A stretch of DNA of 55,447 nucleotides from Dankookia rubra (GCF_004355005.1 NZ_SMSJ01000038.1:1-55447); one strand, 5' to 3'. Positions 16,891 to 25,875 are shown, counted from the first letter of the stretch. The notes: generated by a model from the letters alone, not told the origin. Numbers and translations: made by a program.

Positions 16891-19266
16891 TCAGCGCAGG
16901 TCGATCGTCACCTGTGCGATGCGTCCGTTGAACCGGAAGGGAAGCCGCGCCGCGTAGGCCTCCGTCAGTGGCGTGCCGTGGTCGAGCCCGATATCGACGC
17001 CCTCGTCGAGCGACCAGTTGAGCGGCACGGTGCGCTCGATCCGGCCCGAGGCCGCGTTCGCGCCGTTCACCGAAAGCCGCGCCGTGGCACCGCGTCCCGG
17101 TCCGCCTCCGTCATACTCGAAGTCGAGCCGCAGCGTATGGCGCCCGGGCGGCACCGGCCGAGCCGAGGTCACGGCGTAGCGGACATTGCCGATGACGTTC
17201 TGCAGGTAGGTCAGCTTGCCGCCATCGTCGAAGAAGAGGCCCCAACCGCCCCAGCGGCCGCCCTGGTTGATGATCATTCCCTCCCCGCCGCCGGCCGGCA
17301 CCTCGACCTCGGCGGTGATGGAGAAGGAGCGGTTCTTCAGGTCCGGCGCCGCGCCCTGCGGCAGCCGCTCGATCCCCGGGTAGTAGGTGAAGGAGTTCCG
17401 GCCGGCGACCAGGCTCGGCCGGTTGCGCGGATCGAAGCGCTCGAACAACCGGTTGTCGAGCGGCAGGATGTTGTTGCGGGCCGCCTCGGCCCACCAGAGG
17501 TCCTGCATCTGGCGCAGCCGTCCCGGCTCGCGTGCCGCCAGGTTCTCCGATTGCGAGTAGTCGCGGCGGAGGTCGTAGAGCTCCCATTCCTGCGTGTCGA
17601 TCGGATCGGTGCGTGGGGTGGTCACCCAGGGCGTCCGCCAGCGGGCGGAAGCCATCCAACCGTCGTGGTAGATGGCGCGGTTGAGCACCATCTCGAAAAC
17701 CTGCGTCGTCCGGCGGCTCGGCGCCACGGCGTTGCCGCGGTCGAAGGTATAGGCCATCGAGATGCCATCGAGCGGCCGCTGCGGCACACCGTCGATCGTG
17801 GTCGGCATCCTCAGCTTCGCCGCGTCCAGGATCGTCGGCATGACGTCGCTGACATGGTGGAACTGGCCGCGCAAGCCGCCGCGCTCGGCGATGCCGCGCG
17901 GCCAGGAGATCACGACGGGATTGCGGATGCCGCCGAGATGGGAGGCGACCTGCTTGGTCCACTGGAAGGGCGTGTTCATCGCCCAGGCCCAGCCCACCGG
18001 GAAATTGTTGTGGTGCAGCGGCCCGCCCAGCTCGTCGATGACACGCAGGCTCGCCGCCGGATCCTCGGGCGGCTGGGCATTGAAGGTGTTCATCTCGTTG
18101 ACCGCGCCGCTCAGCCCGCCTTCAGCCGAGGCGCCGTTGTCGCCGACGATCCAGACCACCAGGGTGTTGTCGCGGATGCCGAGCGTGTCGAGCGAGGCGA
18201 TGAGCCGCCCGACCTCGGCATCGGTATGGGCGGTGAAGCCGGCCATCACTTCCATCATCCGGGCATAAAGCCGGCGCTGGTCCGGACTGAGGGAGTCCCA
18301 GGCCGGCAGGCTGTCCGGCCGCGGCGTCAGCTTGGCGTCCTGCGGCACGACACCGAGCCGACGCTGCCGCTCGAAGGCCAGCTCGCGGTAGCGGTCCCAG
18401 CCCATGTCGAACTGGCCGCGGAATCGGTCCACCCAGTCCTGCGGCGCATGGTGCGGCGCATGAGTGGCGCCCGGGGCGAAGTACAGGAAAAAGGGCTTCT
18501 GCGGCGCGATCGCGTGCTTCTGCTGCATCCAGCCGATCGCGCGGTCGGCCAGGAAGGTGGTCAGGTGCGTGCCGCGCTGGTCGGGCGGCATCTCGAACAG
18601 GCTGGTGTTCTCGACCAGCGCCGGATCCCACTGCGAGGTGTCGCCGCCCACGAAGCCGAGGAAGTAATCGAAGCCCATGCCGCGCGGCCAGCGGTCGAAG
18701 GGCCCGACCGCAGAGCTCTGCCATTCCGGCACGTTGTGGTTCTTGCCGAACCAAGCCGTCGCGTACCCGTTGCCCTGCAGCACCTGGGCGATCGTGCCGG
18801 CCTCGCGCGGGATGACACTCGTGTAGCCCGGAAAGCCGCCGGCCATGTCGGCGACGACCCCAGTCCCGGCGGCATGCGGCGTCCGGCCCGTGAGGAGGGA
18901 AGCGCGGGTCGGCGAGCAGAGCGCGGTGGTGTGGAACTGGGTGTAGCGCAGCCCCTGGTCGGCCAGCGCATCCAGGCTCGGCGTCGGCGTCAGGCCGCCG
19001 AAGGTGCCGAACTGGCCGTAGCCGACATCGTCCAGCATGATCAGCACGACGTTCGGCGCCTCCGCCGGCGCCGTCGGCTCACGCGGGAAGTCGGGCGTCG
19101 ACTCCTGCACGATCCGGCCGATGCGCCCGTTGAAGGGCGAGGTCGGCTGCGGCACCGCAACCGCACCCTGCGGGGCCGGCGGCGCGGCCGCCGGCTGGCT
19201 GCGGGCCAGCAGCGGCACGATGGACAGCGCGATCGCCAGTGTCGCGCCCAGCGTCCTTGAGGGCAT
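16891..19266 (-). CDS. Exported arylsulfatase (type I sulfatase)
   Basis: 791-residue hydrolase of sulfate esters. A signal peptide (about residues 1-27) is followed by the sulfatase core: LIMLDDVGYGQFG supplies metal-binding Asp79/80, and the signature CSPTRASLLTGR at Cys117 is the canonical C-x-P-x-R site converted to formylglycine. WIVGDNGASAEGG holds the second metal ligands. The last 200 residues form a beta-sandwich-like domain (SFSITAEVEVP...GMIINQGGRWGGWG) typical of this long subfamily. The activating formylglycine enzyme is not in the window. It follows an outer-membrane barrel gene by 40 nt, so the pair may act on sulfated compounds entering through that barrel (inference). Confidence 0.92.
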   Translation of the reverse strand: MPSRTLGATLAIALSIVPLLARSQPAAAPPAPQGAVAVPQPTSPFNGRIGRIVQESTPDFPREPTAPAEAPNVVLIMLDDVGYGQFGTFGGLTPTPSLDALADQGLRYTQFHTTALCSPTRASLLTGRTPHAAGTGVVADMAGGFPGYTSVIPREAGTIAQVLQGNGYATAWFGKNHNVPEWQSSAVGPFDRWPRGMGFDYFLGFVGGDTSQWDPALVENTSLFEMPPDQRGTHLTTFLADRAIGWMQQKHAIAPQKPFFLYFAPGATHAPHHAPQDWVDRFRGQFDMGWDRYRELAFERQRRLGVVPQDAKLTPRPDSLPAWDSLSPDQRRLYARMMEVMAGFTAHTDAEVGRLIASLDTLGIRDNTLVVWIVGDNGASAEGGLSGAVNEMNTFNAQPPEDPAASLRVIDELGGPLHHNNFPVGWAWAMNTPFQWTKQVASHLGGIRNPVVISWPRGIAERGGLRGQFHHVSDVMPTILDAAKLRMPTTIDGVPQRPLDGISMAYTFDRGNAVAPSRRTTQVFEMVLNRAIYHDGWMASARWRTPWVTTPRTDPIDTQEWELYDLRRDYSQSENLAAREPGRLRQMQDLWWAEAARNNILPLDNRLFERFDPRNRPSLVAGRNSFTYYPGIERLPQGAAPDLKNRSFSITAEVEVPAGGGEGMIINQGGRWGGWGLFFDDGGKLTYLQNVIGNVRYAVTSARPVPPGRHTLRLDFEYDGGGPGRGATARLSVNGANAASGRIERTVPLNWSLDEGVDIGLDHGTPLTEAYAARLPFRFNGRIAQVTIDLR

Positions 19267-19306
19267 GCGGCGGTCCTCTCCTTGTGCGTGTGGCTTGGCT
19301 GTACCG

Positions 19307-20077
19307 CTAGAAGCGGAAGGTGGAGGCGATGATCGGCCCGCTCAGCCCGATATCGAGGTCGGTGCCGAGCTTCCGGTGCTCGACCTGCATGTGCCGGTAG
19401 CCAAGGCGCATGGTGATCGAGTTCGTTATATTGTAGTCGACGGTCCCGAGCAGCTGCCAGGTGAGCTGCGAGCCGGCGCCGAAGCCGCCGACATCGCCGT
19501 AAAGCGACGCTCCCCAGTTGCCAGAGATGCGGGTGGCGTAGCGCAGCGCGAGCACCGGGTCGGTCCAGCTCATGGTCGGCTTCACCGTCCGGCCCGGCAG
19601 CAACCCCTCGTGCAGCGAGAGCTTGGTGGTCACCGACCAGGGCCGCACGCCGGCGCCGAGGTCAAGCGCATGCGGCCCCGTTTCCACGACACGAAAGAGA
19701 CCAAGCACGGTGCCGTTGGTCGTCGTGACATTGCCGCTGCCGCCTGAGAAGAGCCTGTCGCGGGGCGTCTTGATGTCGGCATCGACGGTCAGCGTCATGA
19801 AGTCGCCGAGCAGGCCGAAGCGGCCATACCGGGCCTCGGCAGCCCCCATGAAGGCGAAGCCGGAGAGGTTTGACAACGTGTCGCCGAAATCCACCTCCAC
19901 GCTCTTGTCAGGCACCCGCTGAAAGGGCGTGGTCACCTTGCCGCTGATGCCGGCAACCCAGAGGTAGGGCGAGAGAGCGAAATTGAGCCCCTCACCCTCC
20001 GCTCGCGCAGTCTGTGCGAGCGGCAAGGCGGCGGCGAAGGCAAGCGCCGTGGCGGCCAAGCGCGACGCGGTTTGCAT
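19307..20077 (-). CDS. Outer-membrane beta-barrel protein
   Basis: About 256 residues with a clear signal peptide (SRLAATALAFAAALPLAQTARA). The mature part alternates polar and hydrophobic residues in strand-length units (LNFALSPYLWVAGISGKV, GFAFMGAAEARYGRFGLLGDF, ITMRLGYRHMQVEH) and ends in aromatic FRF, the C-terminal signal for BAM insertion. ATG 20077 is chosen because GAGAAGAGGA lies upstream; the open frame runs further to 20170 without support. Same strand as the arylsulfatase (40 nt) and the preceding small exported protein (28 nt), so a three-gene operon is likely. Specific substrate unknown. Confidence 0.82.
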   Translation of the reverse strand: MQTASRLAATALAFAAALPLAQTARAEGEGLNFALSPYLWVAGISGKVTTPFQRVPDKSVEVDFGDTLSNLSGFAFMGAAEARYGRFGLLGDFMTLTVDADIKTPRDRLFSGGSGNVTTTNGTVLGLFRVVETGPHALDLGAGVRPWSVTTKLSLHEGLLPGRTVKPTMSWTDPVLALRYATRISGNWGASLYGDVGGFGAGSQLTWQLLGTVDYNITNSITMRLGYRHMQVEHRKLGTDLDIGLSGPIIASTFRF

Positions 20078-20105
20078 GGCGGGACGTCCTCTTCTCGACG
20101 GCTGG

Positions 20106-20693
20106 TCAGCGCGGCGCCGGCTCGACGCTGACGGCGAGGGCCTCGACGAGCTCCACGTCGACCTCGTCACCCGCCTTCAGGCGGCGCGCGAAGGCGCGCA
20201 TCTCCGGCTTGCGCAGCGTCACGGTGTGGGTGGCAGTGTCGTGGTCGGTGAAGGTCACGGCACCGGCCGCGTTGTCGACCGACACGATCCGCACGCGGGT
20301 GAAAAGGCGCTCGGCGCCGCCGATGCCGGGCTTCTCGCCGGGCACGGCCTGGATGCCGACCGCGTCGAGCCGCGGCTGCGCCGCGGCGGCGCCAGGCGGG
20401 CTCATCCGCACTGCCACGCCGCGGTAATAGCCGACGATCACCCGGTCGCCGGCCCGGACCTTCGGCAGGTTGCGCACCTCCGGCCCGGCCACGATGGCCA
20501 GCAGCCGGTCCTCCGGGCTGCGCAGCAGCACCGTGCGCGTCCTGAGGTCGATCGATTCAACGACGGCGACCACCCGGGCGCGGTCCTCGACGATTGTCGG
20601 CGTCGGCGTCGGCGTCGGCGCCTGCGCAGCGGCGGTGCCGCCGGTGAGCATGATGGTACCGAGGATGGCAAGCGACAGGCGCCGCGTTGTCAT
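20106..20693 (-). CDS. Small exported protein, function unknown
   Basis: 195 residues. A signal peptide (SLAILGTIMLTGGTAAAQ) is followed by an APTPTPTPT linker encoded by a perfect hexamer repeat, then two similar halves, each with a strand set of the form VVAVVESIDLRTRTVLLRSP / RIVSVDNAAGAVTFTDHD, suggesting tandem small beta-barrel (OB-like, DUF5666-like) domains. I cannot name the family with certainty. ATG 20693 is preceded by AGAAGGGA. First gene of the minus-strand cluster with the barrel and arylsulfatase, so it may be a periplasmic accessory to them. Confidence 0.7.
   Translation of the reverse strand: MTTRRLSLAILGTIMLTGGTAAAQAPTPTPTPTIVEDRARVVAVVESIDLRTRTVLLRSPEDRLLAIVAGPEVRNLPKVRAGDRVIVGYYRGVAVRMSPPGAAAAQPRLDAVGIQAVPGEKPGIGGAERLFTRVRIVSVDNAAGAVTFTDHDTATHTVTLRKPEMRAFARRLKAGDEVDVELVEALAVSVEPAPR
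20596..20619 (-). repeat. Four tandem hexamers encoding (Pro-Thr)4
   Basis: Plus-strand GTCGGC repeated four times without error, coding Pro-Thr repeats right after the signal peptide of the small exported protein. Unit length is a multiple of three, so copy changes would only lengthen or shorten the linker. Confidence 0.85.
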
Positions 20694-20770
20694 AGCGGAA
20701 AATCCCTTCTGACGCCGGAGCAGGCTCGCTCCTGCGCGATGCCGGATCATTGCCAATCCTGCGCCGCGGG

Positions 20771-20928
20771 CTATCCGCTTCCCGCGTCCCGTCGTGAGGT
20801 GCAGGCGCTGGCCCCCGCCACGGCTCGGCGCCATGGCAAGGCACAGCCGGCCCTTGGCCGGCGCTTCCTCGGCTCCGCGACGGCGATGCGCCCGGAGACC
20901 CCGGGCGAGGCATGCGGGAAGCGGATAG
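20771..20928. repeat. Long inverted repeat enclosing hairpins in a divergent spacer
   Basis: A perfect 15-bp inverted repeat (CTATCCGCTTCCCGC at 20771-20785 and its complement at 20914-20928) brackets 128 nt. Inside are at least two perfect 7-bp hairpins, GCCGGCC/GGCCGGC (20846-20862) and CGCCCGG/CCGGGCG (20889-20907). The whole could fold as a multibranch structure. It fills the 321-nt spacer between divergent exported-protein genes. It may be a structured RNA, a REPIN-like element or a regulatory region; nothing here decides. Confidence 0.55.
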
Positions 20929-21014
20929 TGCGGACCCACCGTGCTGGCGCATGCCATCGGCGATCCGGCGGGCCCTTTCCCGTCCGGGGCATCCCGTCCT
21001 GGAGGCTCAGACCC

Positions 21015-21824
21015 ATGCAGGTGCGACGACGGCGCGACAGGCTGCGTCCGCTCGAGGCTATGGCGACCCTCGCGCTCATGGTGGGCGGCGCGGCCTTGCC
21101 CGCCCGGGCCCAAGGCCTGGATCCCGCGGTCGCCGAACCGCTGCGGCGCATGAGCGCCACGCTCGCCGCGGCGCCGAGCCTGACCGTCCGACTGACCCAA
21201 TTGCGCGAAGTGCCGGCGGCGCCGGACAGCGACCAGATGGTCAGCCTTGGCGCCACCATCGCAGTCGGCCTGAAGCGAGACAGCGGCGTCGCCGCTCTCG
21301 TCGGCGGCGATCGTGGCAGCTATCGGCTGTGGTACGACGGCAGCACCGCGACCCTGCTGAGCCTGACGGCAAACGCCTATGCGCGGGCCGCGCTGCCGGG
21401 CGATGTCGAGGGCTTCCTTGACCGGCTTGAACTTCGGCTTGGCGTTCAGGTCCCGGTGCGCGACCTGCTGGCGTCCGACTCCTTCGCCGCGCTGACCGAG
21501 CCGGGCACGACCGGCGCGCGGATCGGGCGCACGCTGGTGAACGGTGCGCCTTGCGACCACTTCATGCTGCGCAACCTTGAGGTGGACTGGCAAATCTGGA
21601 TCGCGGCCAGTGGCCAGCCGTTGCCCTGCCGCTTGGTCGCCATCGACCGAAAGGCGCCGGGCGCGCCGCGCACCGTACTCGAATTCCAGAGCTGGAACCT
21701 GAAGGCGAAGCTCGACGTCGCCGATTTCACGTTCGTGCCGCCGCCCGGCGCGACCGAGCTGTCATGGCGCGAACGCGGCCTTGCGCCATCCCAACCATCG
21801 CAGGCCCCAGGAGCGCGCCCATGA
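21015..21824 (+). CDS. DUF2092-family periplasmic protein
   Basis: 269 residues with an Arg-rich N-terminus and hydrophobic signal segment (AMATLALMVGGAALPARAQ). The rest matches the DUF2092 pattern, a LolA/LppX-like curved beta-sheet: an early LRRMSATLAAAPSLTVRL helix-strand, GSYRLWYDGSTATLLS, and CDHFMLRNLEVDWQIWIA followed by LPCRLVAIDRK. Proteins of this group are thought to bind lipids or hydrophobic ligands in the periplasm, but that is extrapolation from fold. ATG 21015 has GGAGG 9 nt upstream. Its TGA overlaps the next ATG (ATGA, 21821-21824), so the two are co-translated. Confidence 0.78.
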   Translation: MQVRRRRDRLRPLEAMATLALMVGGAALPARAQGLDPAVAEPLRRMSATLAAAPSLTVRLTQLREVPAAPDSDQMVSLGATIAVGLKRDSGVAALVGGDRGSYRLWYDGSTATLLSLTANAYARAALPGDVEGFLDRLELRLGVQVPVRDLLASDSFAALTEPGTTGARIGRTLVNGAPCDHFMLRNLEVDWQIWIAASGQPLPCRLVAIDRKAPGAPRTVLEFQSWNLKAKLDVADFTFVPPPGATELSWRERGLAPSQPSQAPGARP

Positions 21825-22405
21825 CCCGTCCTCCTCTTAGGCGGCACAGCACGCGGCTGCTCGCCGGCCTTGCCGTCATCGCCCCGATGCTCGTCGGCGG
21901 CGAAGCGCAGGCGCAGGTGCGCAAGCCCGAGGAGCGACCGGCACGTACCGCGACGGCGCCCCGCCATTCGGCGCCGCCCCGGACCGCCAAGCACTCCGCG
22001 CAGGTTGGGAATCAAGGCGGAAACCGGGTGAATGGAAACGTCAACATCGGCAACGACATCACGGTTGCGGCGCCACGGCGCGGCGGCGCCGTCGTCGTGC
22101 CGGTCTATCCCGGCTACGCCAGTGGGCCGAGCGTCGGTGCCGTCGTCGCCACGGGCGTGATTGCAGGCGCGACGGCAGGTCTGGTGTCAGGCGCAATGCA
22201 ACAATCGAACACCATGACAGGCGTGCAGGGTGCCACTGCGCCGCCCGGAACCACGCTCGAGGTTGGGATGCGGCTCGCCACGCTGCCGAATGGCTGCACG
22301 ACCCAGCGCGTCGGTCAGACGACCTACTACCGCTGCGGCAGTGCTTGGCTGCAGGCCTTCATGGAAGGCTCGCAGGTCGTCTACCTTGTAATTCCGACGC
22401 CCTGA
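21821..22405 (+). CDS. Small exported protein with C-terminal Cys-pair domain (DUF6515-like)
   Basis: 194 residues: signal peptide (LLAGLAVIAPMLVGGEAQAQ), low-complexity basic linker, an Asn/Gly-rich stretch (GNQGGNRVNGNVNIGNDI), a Gly/Ala-rich hydrophobic segment (VGAVVATGVIAGATAGLVSGA) and a compact C-terminal domain with LPNGCTTQRVGQTTYYRCG. The last part resembles DUF6515-type domains, where two Cys flank a YY pair. Translationally coupled to the upstream DUF2092 gene. The hydrophobic Gly-zipper-like segment suggests membrane contact. Role unknown. Confidence 0.68.
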   Translation: MTRPPLRRHSTRLLAGLAVIAPMLVGGEAQAQVRKPEERPARTATAPRHSAPPRTAKHSAQVGNQGGNRVNGNVNIGNDITVAAPRRGGAVVVPVYPGYASGPSVGAVVATGVIAGATAGLVSGAMQQSNTMTGVQGATAPPGTTLEVGMRLATLPNGCTTQRVGQTTYYRCGSAWLQAFMEGSQVVYLVIPTP

Positions 22406-22468
22406 GTCGCCCCGTGAGCCTGAAGATCACCTGATTCGGTTGAAGCGGATCGGCTGAGGACGCATGCG

Positions 22469-23458
22469 GTGAGTTCAAGGCCACGTCTCGCGGCGACGAT
22501 GCTTGGCGCGGTGCTCGGCTTGCAGGCAGCCAGCGCTTGCGCGGAGGATGCACACGGGCCGCGGATGCAGGTAGGCCTCTTAGGCACTTCGCCGCGTAGC
22601 GTTGCCGAGGATGCACTTGGCCTTCTCGCCTTTTCCGTTATCCCCGACGGCACTGCTAGCGCATTGCAGATCAATCGAAGCGACACGGGTCAGGATGTCG
22701 GAGTCACCCTGGGCCAGCTTGGCGCTGGTTTCACCGTCAGCAAGGAGATGCCGCTCTACCTCGAAGGTTACCTCGGCTATGCACGCTACGATCCGCGCTT
22801 CGTGTTCAGCGATGGCGAGGAGGCAAGACAGGTCCCGACACGCTGGAACCAGATATCAGTCACTGTGGGCGCCGGCTGGGACATCGCCTTATCTGATCGG
22901 CTCTATCTCCGCCCCATTGTGAACGCTGCCGGGGCGCATGTGACAACCGACCTCGCCTTGGCAGGCGCGCTGGTCAACCTCCGTCGTGAGCGCGACTTTG
23001 ATTTTCTGAGCCGCGGGCGGCTGAATGCCTGGGGATTGGGTGGGTCCCTCGTTCTCGCCTGGTATGATCACCGCCCTCAGCGCGAGGTTGACGTCGAACT
23101 CCGAGGGACAAGACTGCATTTGGCAACCTTCGACGATACCTCGGTGGCGATCCGCAGCACGATGGAGGCAACAACTGTCAGCCTCTGGGCTAGGTTGCGA
23201 GTCCCAACGGGATACGAGGCTTTCGGCCGGCCGGTCCGGTGGGTGCTAGAGGCGCAGCACTCTCATTTCATTGGGGCGCAGCGTTCGGCTCTCGGTTTCG
23301 AATTTCTGACGAAGCTCGGTGCGGGATTGGAACTTGATCTCGGAAAACTTGAGGTTGGCGCGTTTGGCCTGACTGCGCAGCGGCTGCGCTGGGTCGGGCG
23401 CTACGTATTCGGCGAGAACGTTTCTGGCTTTTCGGTCGGGTTAGGCCTCAGTTTTTGA
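22469..23458 (+). CDS. Predicted outer-membrane beta-barrel protein
   Basis: 329 residues. Start GTG 22469 with GAGGA upstream; signal peptide about residues 8-25 (ATMLGAVLGLQAASACAE). The mature part has alternating strands (LYLEGYLGYARYDPRF, ISVTVGAGWDIALSDRLYL, GLGGSLVLAWYDHRPQREVDVEL) and ends GFSVGLGLSF with terminal Phe, as expected for BAM-dependent barrels. No specific family recognised. It lies 63 nt after the small exported gene on the same strand and may be co-transcribed. GC is lower than in its neighbours, hinting at separate origin. Confidence 0.72.
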   Translation: MSSRPRLAATMLGAVLGLQAASACAEDAHGPRMQVGLLGTSPRSVAEDALGLLAFSVIPDGTASALQINRSDTGQDVGVTLGQLGAGFTVSKEMPLYLEGYLGYARYDPRFVFSDGEEARQVPTRWNQISVTVGAGWDIALSDRLYLRPIVNAAGAHVTTDLALAGALVNLRRERDFDFLSRGRLNAWGLGGSLVLAWYDHRPQREVDVELRGTRLHLATFDDTSVAIRSTMEATTVSLWARLRVPTGYEAFGRPVRWVLEAQHSHFIGAQRSALGFEFLTKLGAGLELDLGKLEVGAFGLTAQRLRWVGRYVFGENVSGFSVGLGLSF

Positions 23459-23986
23459 CGTGCAGAGGCCGTACGAAGCGGGAAAGATGTTTCTCAAAGC
23501 TGCAAAGGGCTGTATCGGCAAAGCTCAGTCTACAACAAACATCCTCATCGGTCCCGACTACACCATGGGGGCTTGGCCGTCCCAGCTCGGCATGACCTGT
23601 CAGAGACTTTCGTTCCTCGGCTCCCGCCGCTGCGGCGTTGAAAATTGGAATATGCAATTCTCTGGGGCGCTGCCGACAGCAACTCTCAGCCGATGATTGT
23701 AGCGAATCTGGGCTGACAACGCCGATCCAGCCTCTGAGTATCTCACCGTCCCGACACGGCAAAATCGGAGGTGTTCATAACGGGCGCACTTGCGCGGCTG
23801 CTACGGGAGACGCGCCGCTGACAGCTTGTAATACAAGCAGCACAAACGCAGTTGCGCGATCAATTCGTTGACCTCTTCGGTGCAGCGGTCCTAGCGTCTC
23901 GGAGAAGGACACGGGCTTACGCGGCCGATCGTCGCGATATGTCACGAAAAGTCCATCCGGGGAGGAAAGGTGAAACGACATCGCGC
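23459..23986. other. Intergenic stretch, no gene recognised
   Basis: 528 nt of moderate GC between the barrel gene and the ABC permease. Short open frames exist on both strands (for example 23448-23762 minus, 23460-23696 plus) but none has a ribosome site, family motif or codon bias. A promoter for the permease operon must lie here; TTGACC near 23869 with TAGCGT 18 nt later is a weak candidate. Confidence 0.4.
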
Positions 23987-24976
23987 ATGCGCGCGTCGCG
24001 GCTGGTCCGGGCCGAACTGATGCTCGGCTACATGTCCCGGCGCCTGGCCCTGGGAGCGCTGACCGTGTTCGGCGTCTCCATCCTCGTCTTCGGCATCATG
24101 CGCGTGCTGCCCGGCGATCCGCTGGTAGCGATCTTCGGTCCTGACGGCTTCACCCGCCTGACGGAAGACCAGCGCGCGGGGTACATGGCGGAACTCGGAT
24201 TGAGCGACCCGCTCCATGTGCAATACCTGCGATGGATGGGCGACATCCTTCGCGGCGAATTCGGGCGTTCCTTCTTCCGCTCCGAAAGTGTCGCCGACAT
24301 GATCCTGCGCCGCGGCCCGCTGACGGCGCAGATCGCCTTCCTGTCCGTGCTGCTGTCCTGGGTAATCGGCCTACCGGTCGCAATCGTCAGCGCGCTCCGG
24401 CCGAACAGCCTGGCGGACAACGTCGTCCGCTTCATCTCGATCCTTTTCCTGGCGGTGCCCGGCTTCTGGCTGGGCATGCTGATCGTCCTGGGGCTGCTAT
24501 TCGCCTTCGGCTATCGGGCGCCGCTGACCGGGGCCTCGCTGCTCAACGATCCCTGGACGACGCTGCAGATGATAGCGGGGCCGGCGATCGTGCTCGGACT
24601 GGGCCAAGCAGCCTACATCGCCCGCATGGCCCGCTCCTCCTTGCTCGAGGTCATCCGGGAGGACTACGTCCGCACGGCGCGCGCCAAGGGGGTCAACCGG
24701 CGCGCCGTGATCCGGCTGCATGCGCTGCCCAATGCGCTGCTGCCGGTCGTCACTCTCTCAGGCATCCTGCTCGGCTTCGTCCTTGCGGGCTCGATCCCGG
24801 TGGAGCGCGCTTTCGGCACGCCGGGCCTTGGCTCTGCGATGTACACCGCGGTCAGCGAGCGCGACGTCTTCGTCATGCAGAACCTAGTCTTCCTCTATGC
24901 CGTCGTCTTCGTCATCTTGAACATCGCCATCGATATCCTGATCGCCTGGATCGATCCGAGGATTCGCTTCCAATGA
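23987..24976 (+). CDS. Peptide/opine-type ABC transporter permease (DppB-like)
   Basis: About 329-residue inner-membrane permease of the dipeptide/oligopeptide/nickel importer family. It opens with an N-terminal helix (LGALTVFGVSILVFGIMRVLPGDP; GDP motif typical of DppB), a periplasmic segment, five further helices, and the ATPase-coupling EAA loop around EVIREDYVRTARAKGVNRRAVI. ATG 23987 gives a normal length; GGAGGAAAGG lies about 18-25 nt upstream, somewhat far, and ATG 24020 is an alternative. Its TGA overlaps the ATG of the next gene (ATGA), so the permeases are translated as a pair. Its ATPases are encoded on the opposite strand, convergent. Confidence 0.92.
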   Translation: MRASRLVRAELMLGYMSRRLALGALTVFGVSILVFGIMRVLPGDPLVAIFGPDGFTRLTEDQRAGYMAELGLSDPLHVQYLRWMGDILRGEFGRSFFRSESVADMILRRGPLTAQIAFLSVLLSWVIGLPVAIVSALRPNSLADNVVRFISILFLAVPGFWLGMLIVLGLLFAFGYRAPLTGASLLNDPWTTLQMIAGPAIVLGLGQAAYIARMARSSLLEVIREDYVRTARAKGVNRRAVIRLHALPNALLPVVTLSGILLGFVLAGSIPVERAFGTPGLGSAMYTAVSERDVFVMQNLVFLYAVVFVILNIAIDILIAWIDPRIRFQ

Positions 24977-25875
24977 GCGCGAGCGATCCCCTTGTCCTCG
25001 CCGGGCCGGCCGAACCGGGCCGGCAGACGCACGTGCTCGGCGGGTTCCGGCGCTTCGCCCGCCGATCGCCGACTACCGCCTTCTGGGCAGTCGTCGCGGC
25101 GGTGATCGTGCTCGTCGCCATCCTCGCCCCGCTGATCGCTCCGTACGACCCGCTTGCCGCCAACTTCCGACTGATGTCAAAGCCACCGAGTGAGGCCGCC
25201 TGGTTCGGGACGGATCAGGTGGGGCGCGACGTGCTCAGCCGCGTCATCCATGGCAGCCAGACATCCCTGATGGTGGCCGCCGCCGCGGTCCTTTTCGGTA
25301 CGACGGTAGGCGCTTTGTGGGGTCTAGCCTGCGGCTATTTCGGCGGACGCTTCGACCTGTTCAGCCAGCGCGTGATCGAGTTCATGCAGTCCTTCCCGGA
25401 CCTGATCCTGGCCATGGCGATCGCCATGGCACTGGGGGCGGGAACCTGGACGGTGATCCTGGCGATTGCGATCACCCGCATCCCGTTCGGCGGGCGCGTC
25501 GTCCGCTCGGTCGTGCTGTCGGTAAAGGAGATGCCTTTCGTCGAAGCGGCACGCGGACTCGGCGCGTCACATCTGCGGTTGATGCTCCGTCACATCCTGC
25601 CGCAATGCATCGCTCCCTTCCTGATCCTCGCCACGGCCCATCTGGGCGTGGCGATCATCATAGAGGCGTCGCTCGGCTTTCTCGGGGTGGGCATCCCGCC
25701 GCCCATGCCGACCTGGGGCAACATGCTGGCCGACAGCCTGAACGCCGGGCTGGTGCCGCCCTGGTGGCTGGTGTTGTTCCCGGGCTTGGCGATCACGCTG
25801 ACGGTGCTCGCATTCAACCTGCTCGGCGATGGGTTGCGCGACCTGCTCGACCCGCGGCTGCGCGGATCGGTCTAG
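24973..25875 (+). CDS. Peptide/opine-type ABC transporter permease (DppC-like)
   Basis: 300-residue second permease of the importer. The N-terminal helix (FWAVVAAVIVLVAILAPLIAPYDP) and the conserved FGTDQVGRDVLSRVIHGSQTSL are the DppC hallmarks; the EAA loop reads EMPFVEAARGLGASHLRLM. ATG 24973 overlaps the dppB-like stop by 4 nt. A TAG stop at 25873-25875 is followed by a short imperfect palindrome shared with intergenic repeats of alphaproteobacteria. Substrate class (peptide, opine, glutathione, hydroxy acid derivative) is not readable from the permeases. Confidence 0.93.
   Translation: MSASDPLVLAGPAEPGRQTHVLGGFRRFARRSPTTAFWAVVAAVIVLVAILAPLIAPYDPLAANFRLMSKPPSEAAWFGTDQVGRDVLSRVIHGSQTSLMVAAAAVLFGTTVGALWGLACGYFGGRFDLFSQRVIEFMQSFPDLILAMAIAMALGAGTWTVILAIAITRIPFGGRVVRSVVLSVKEMPFVEAARGLGASHLRLMLRHILPQCIAPFLILATAHLGVAIIIEASLGFLGVGIPPPMPTWGNMLADSLNAGLVPPWWLVLFPGLAITLTVLAFNLLGDGLRDLLDPRLRGSV

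Noticed and set aside
20596-20619. Hexamer repeat considered as a phase-variable tract
   Set aside because: The 6-bp unit keeps the frame, so copy changes alter only linker length; not a switch.
23448-23762. 104-codon minus frame after the second barrel gene
   Set aside because: No ribosome site, no family motif and it overlaps the barrel stop; treated as chance.
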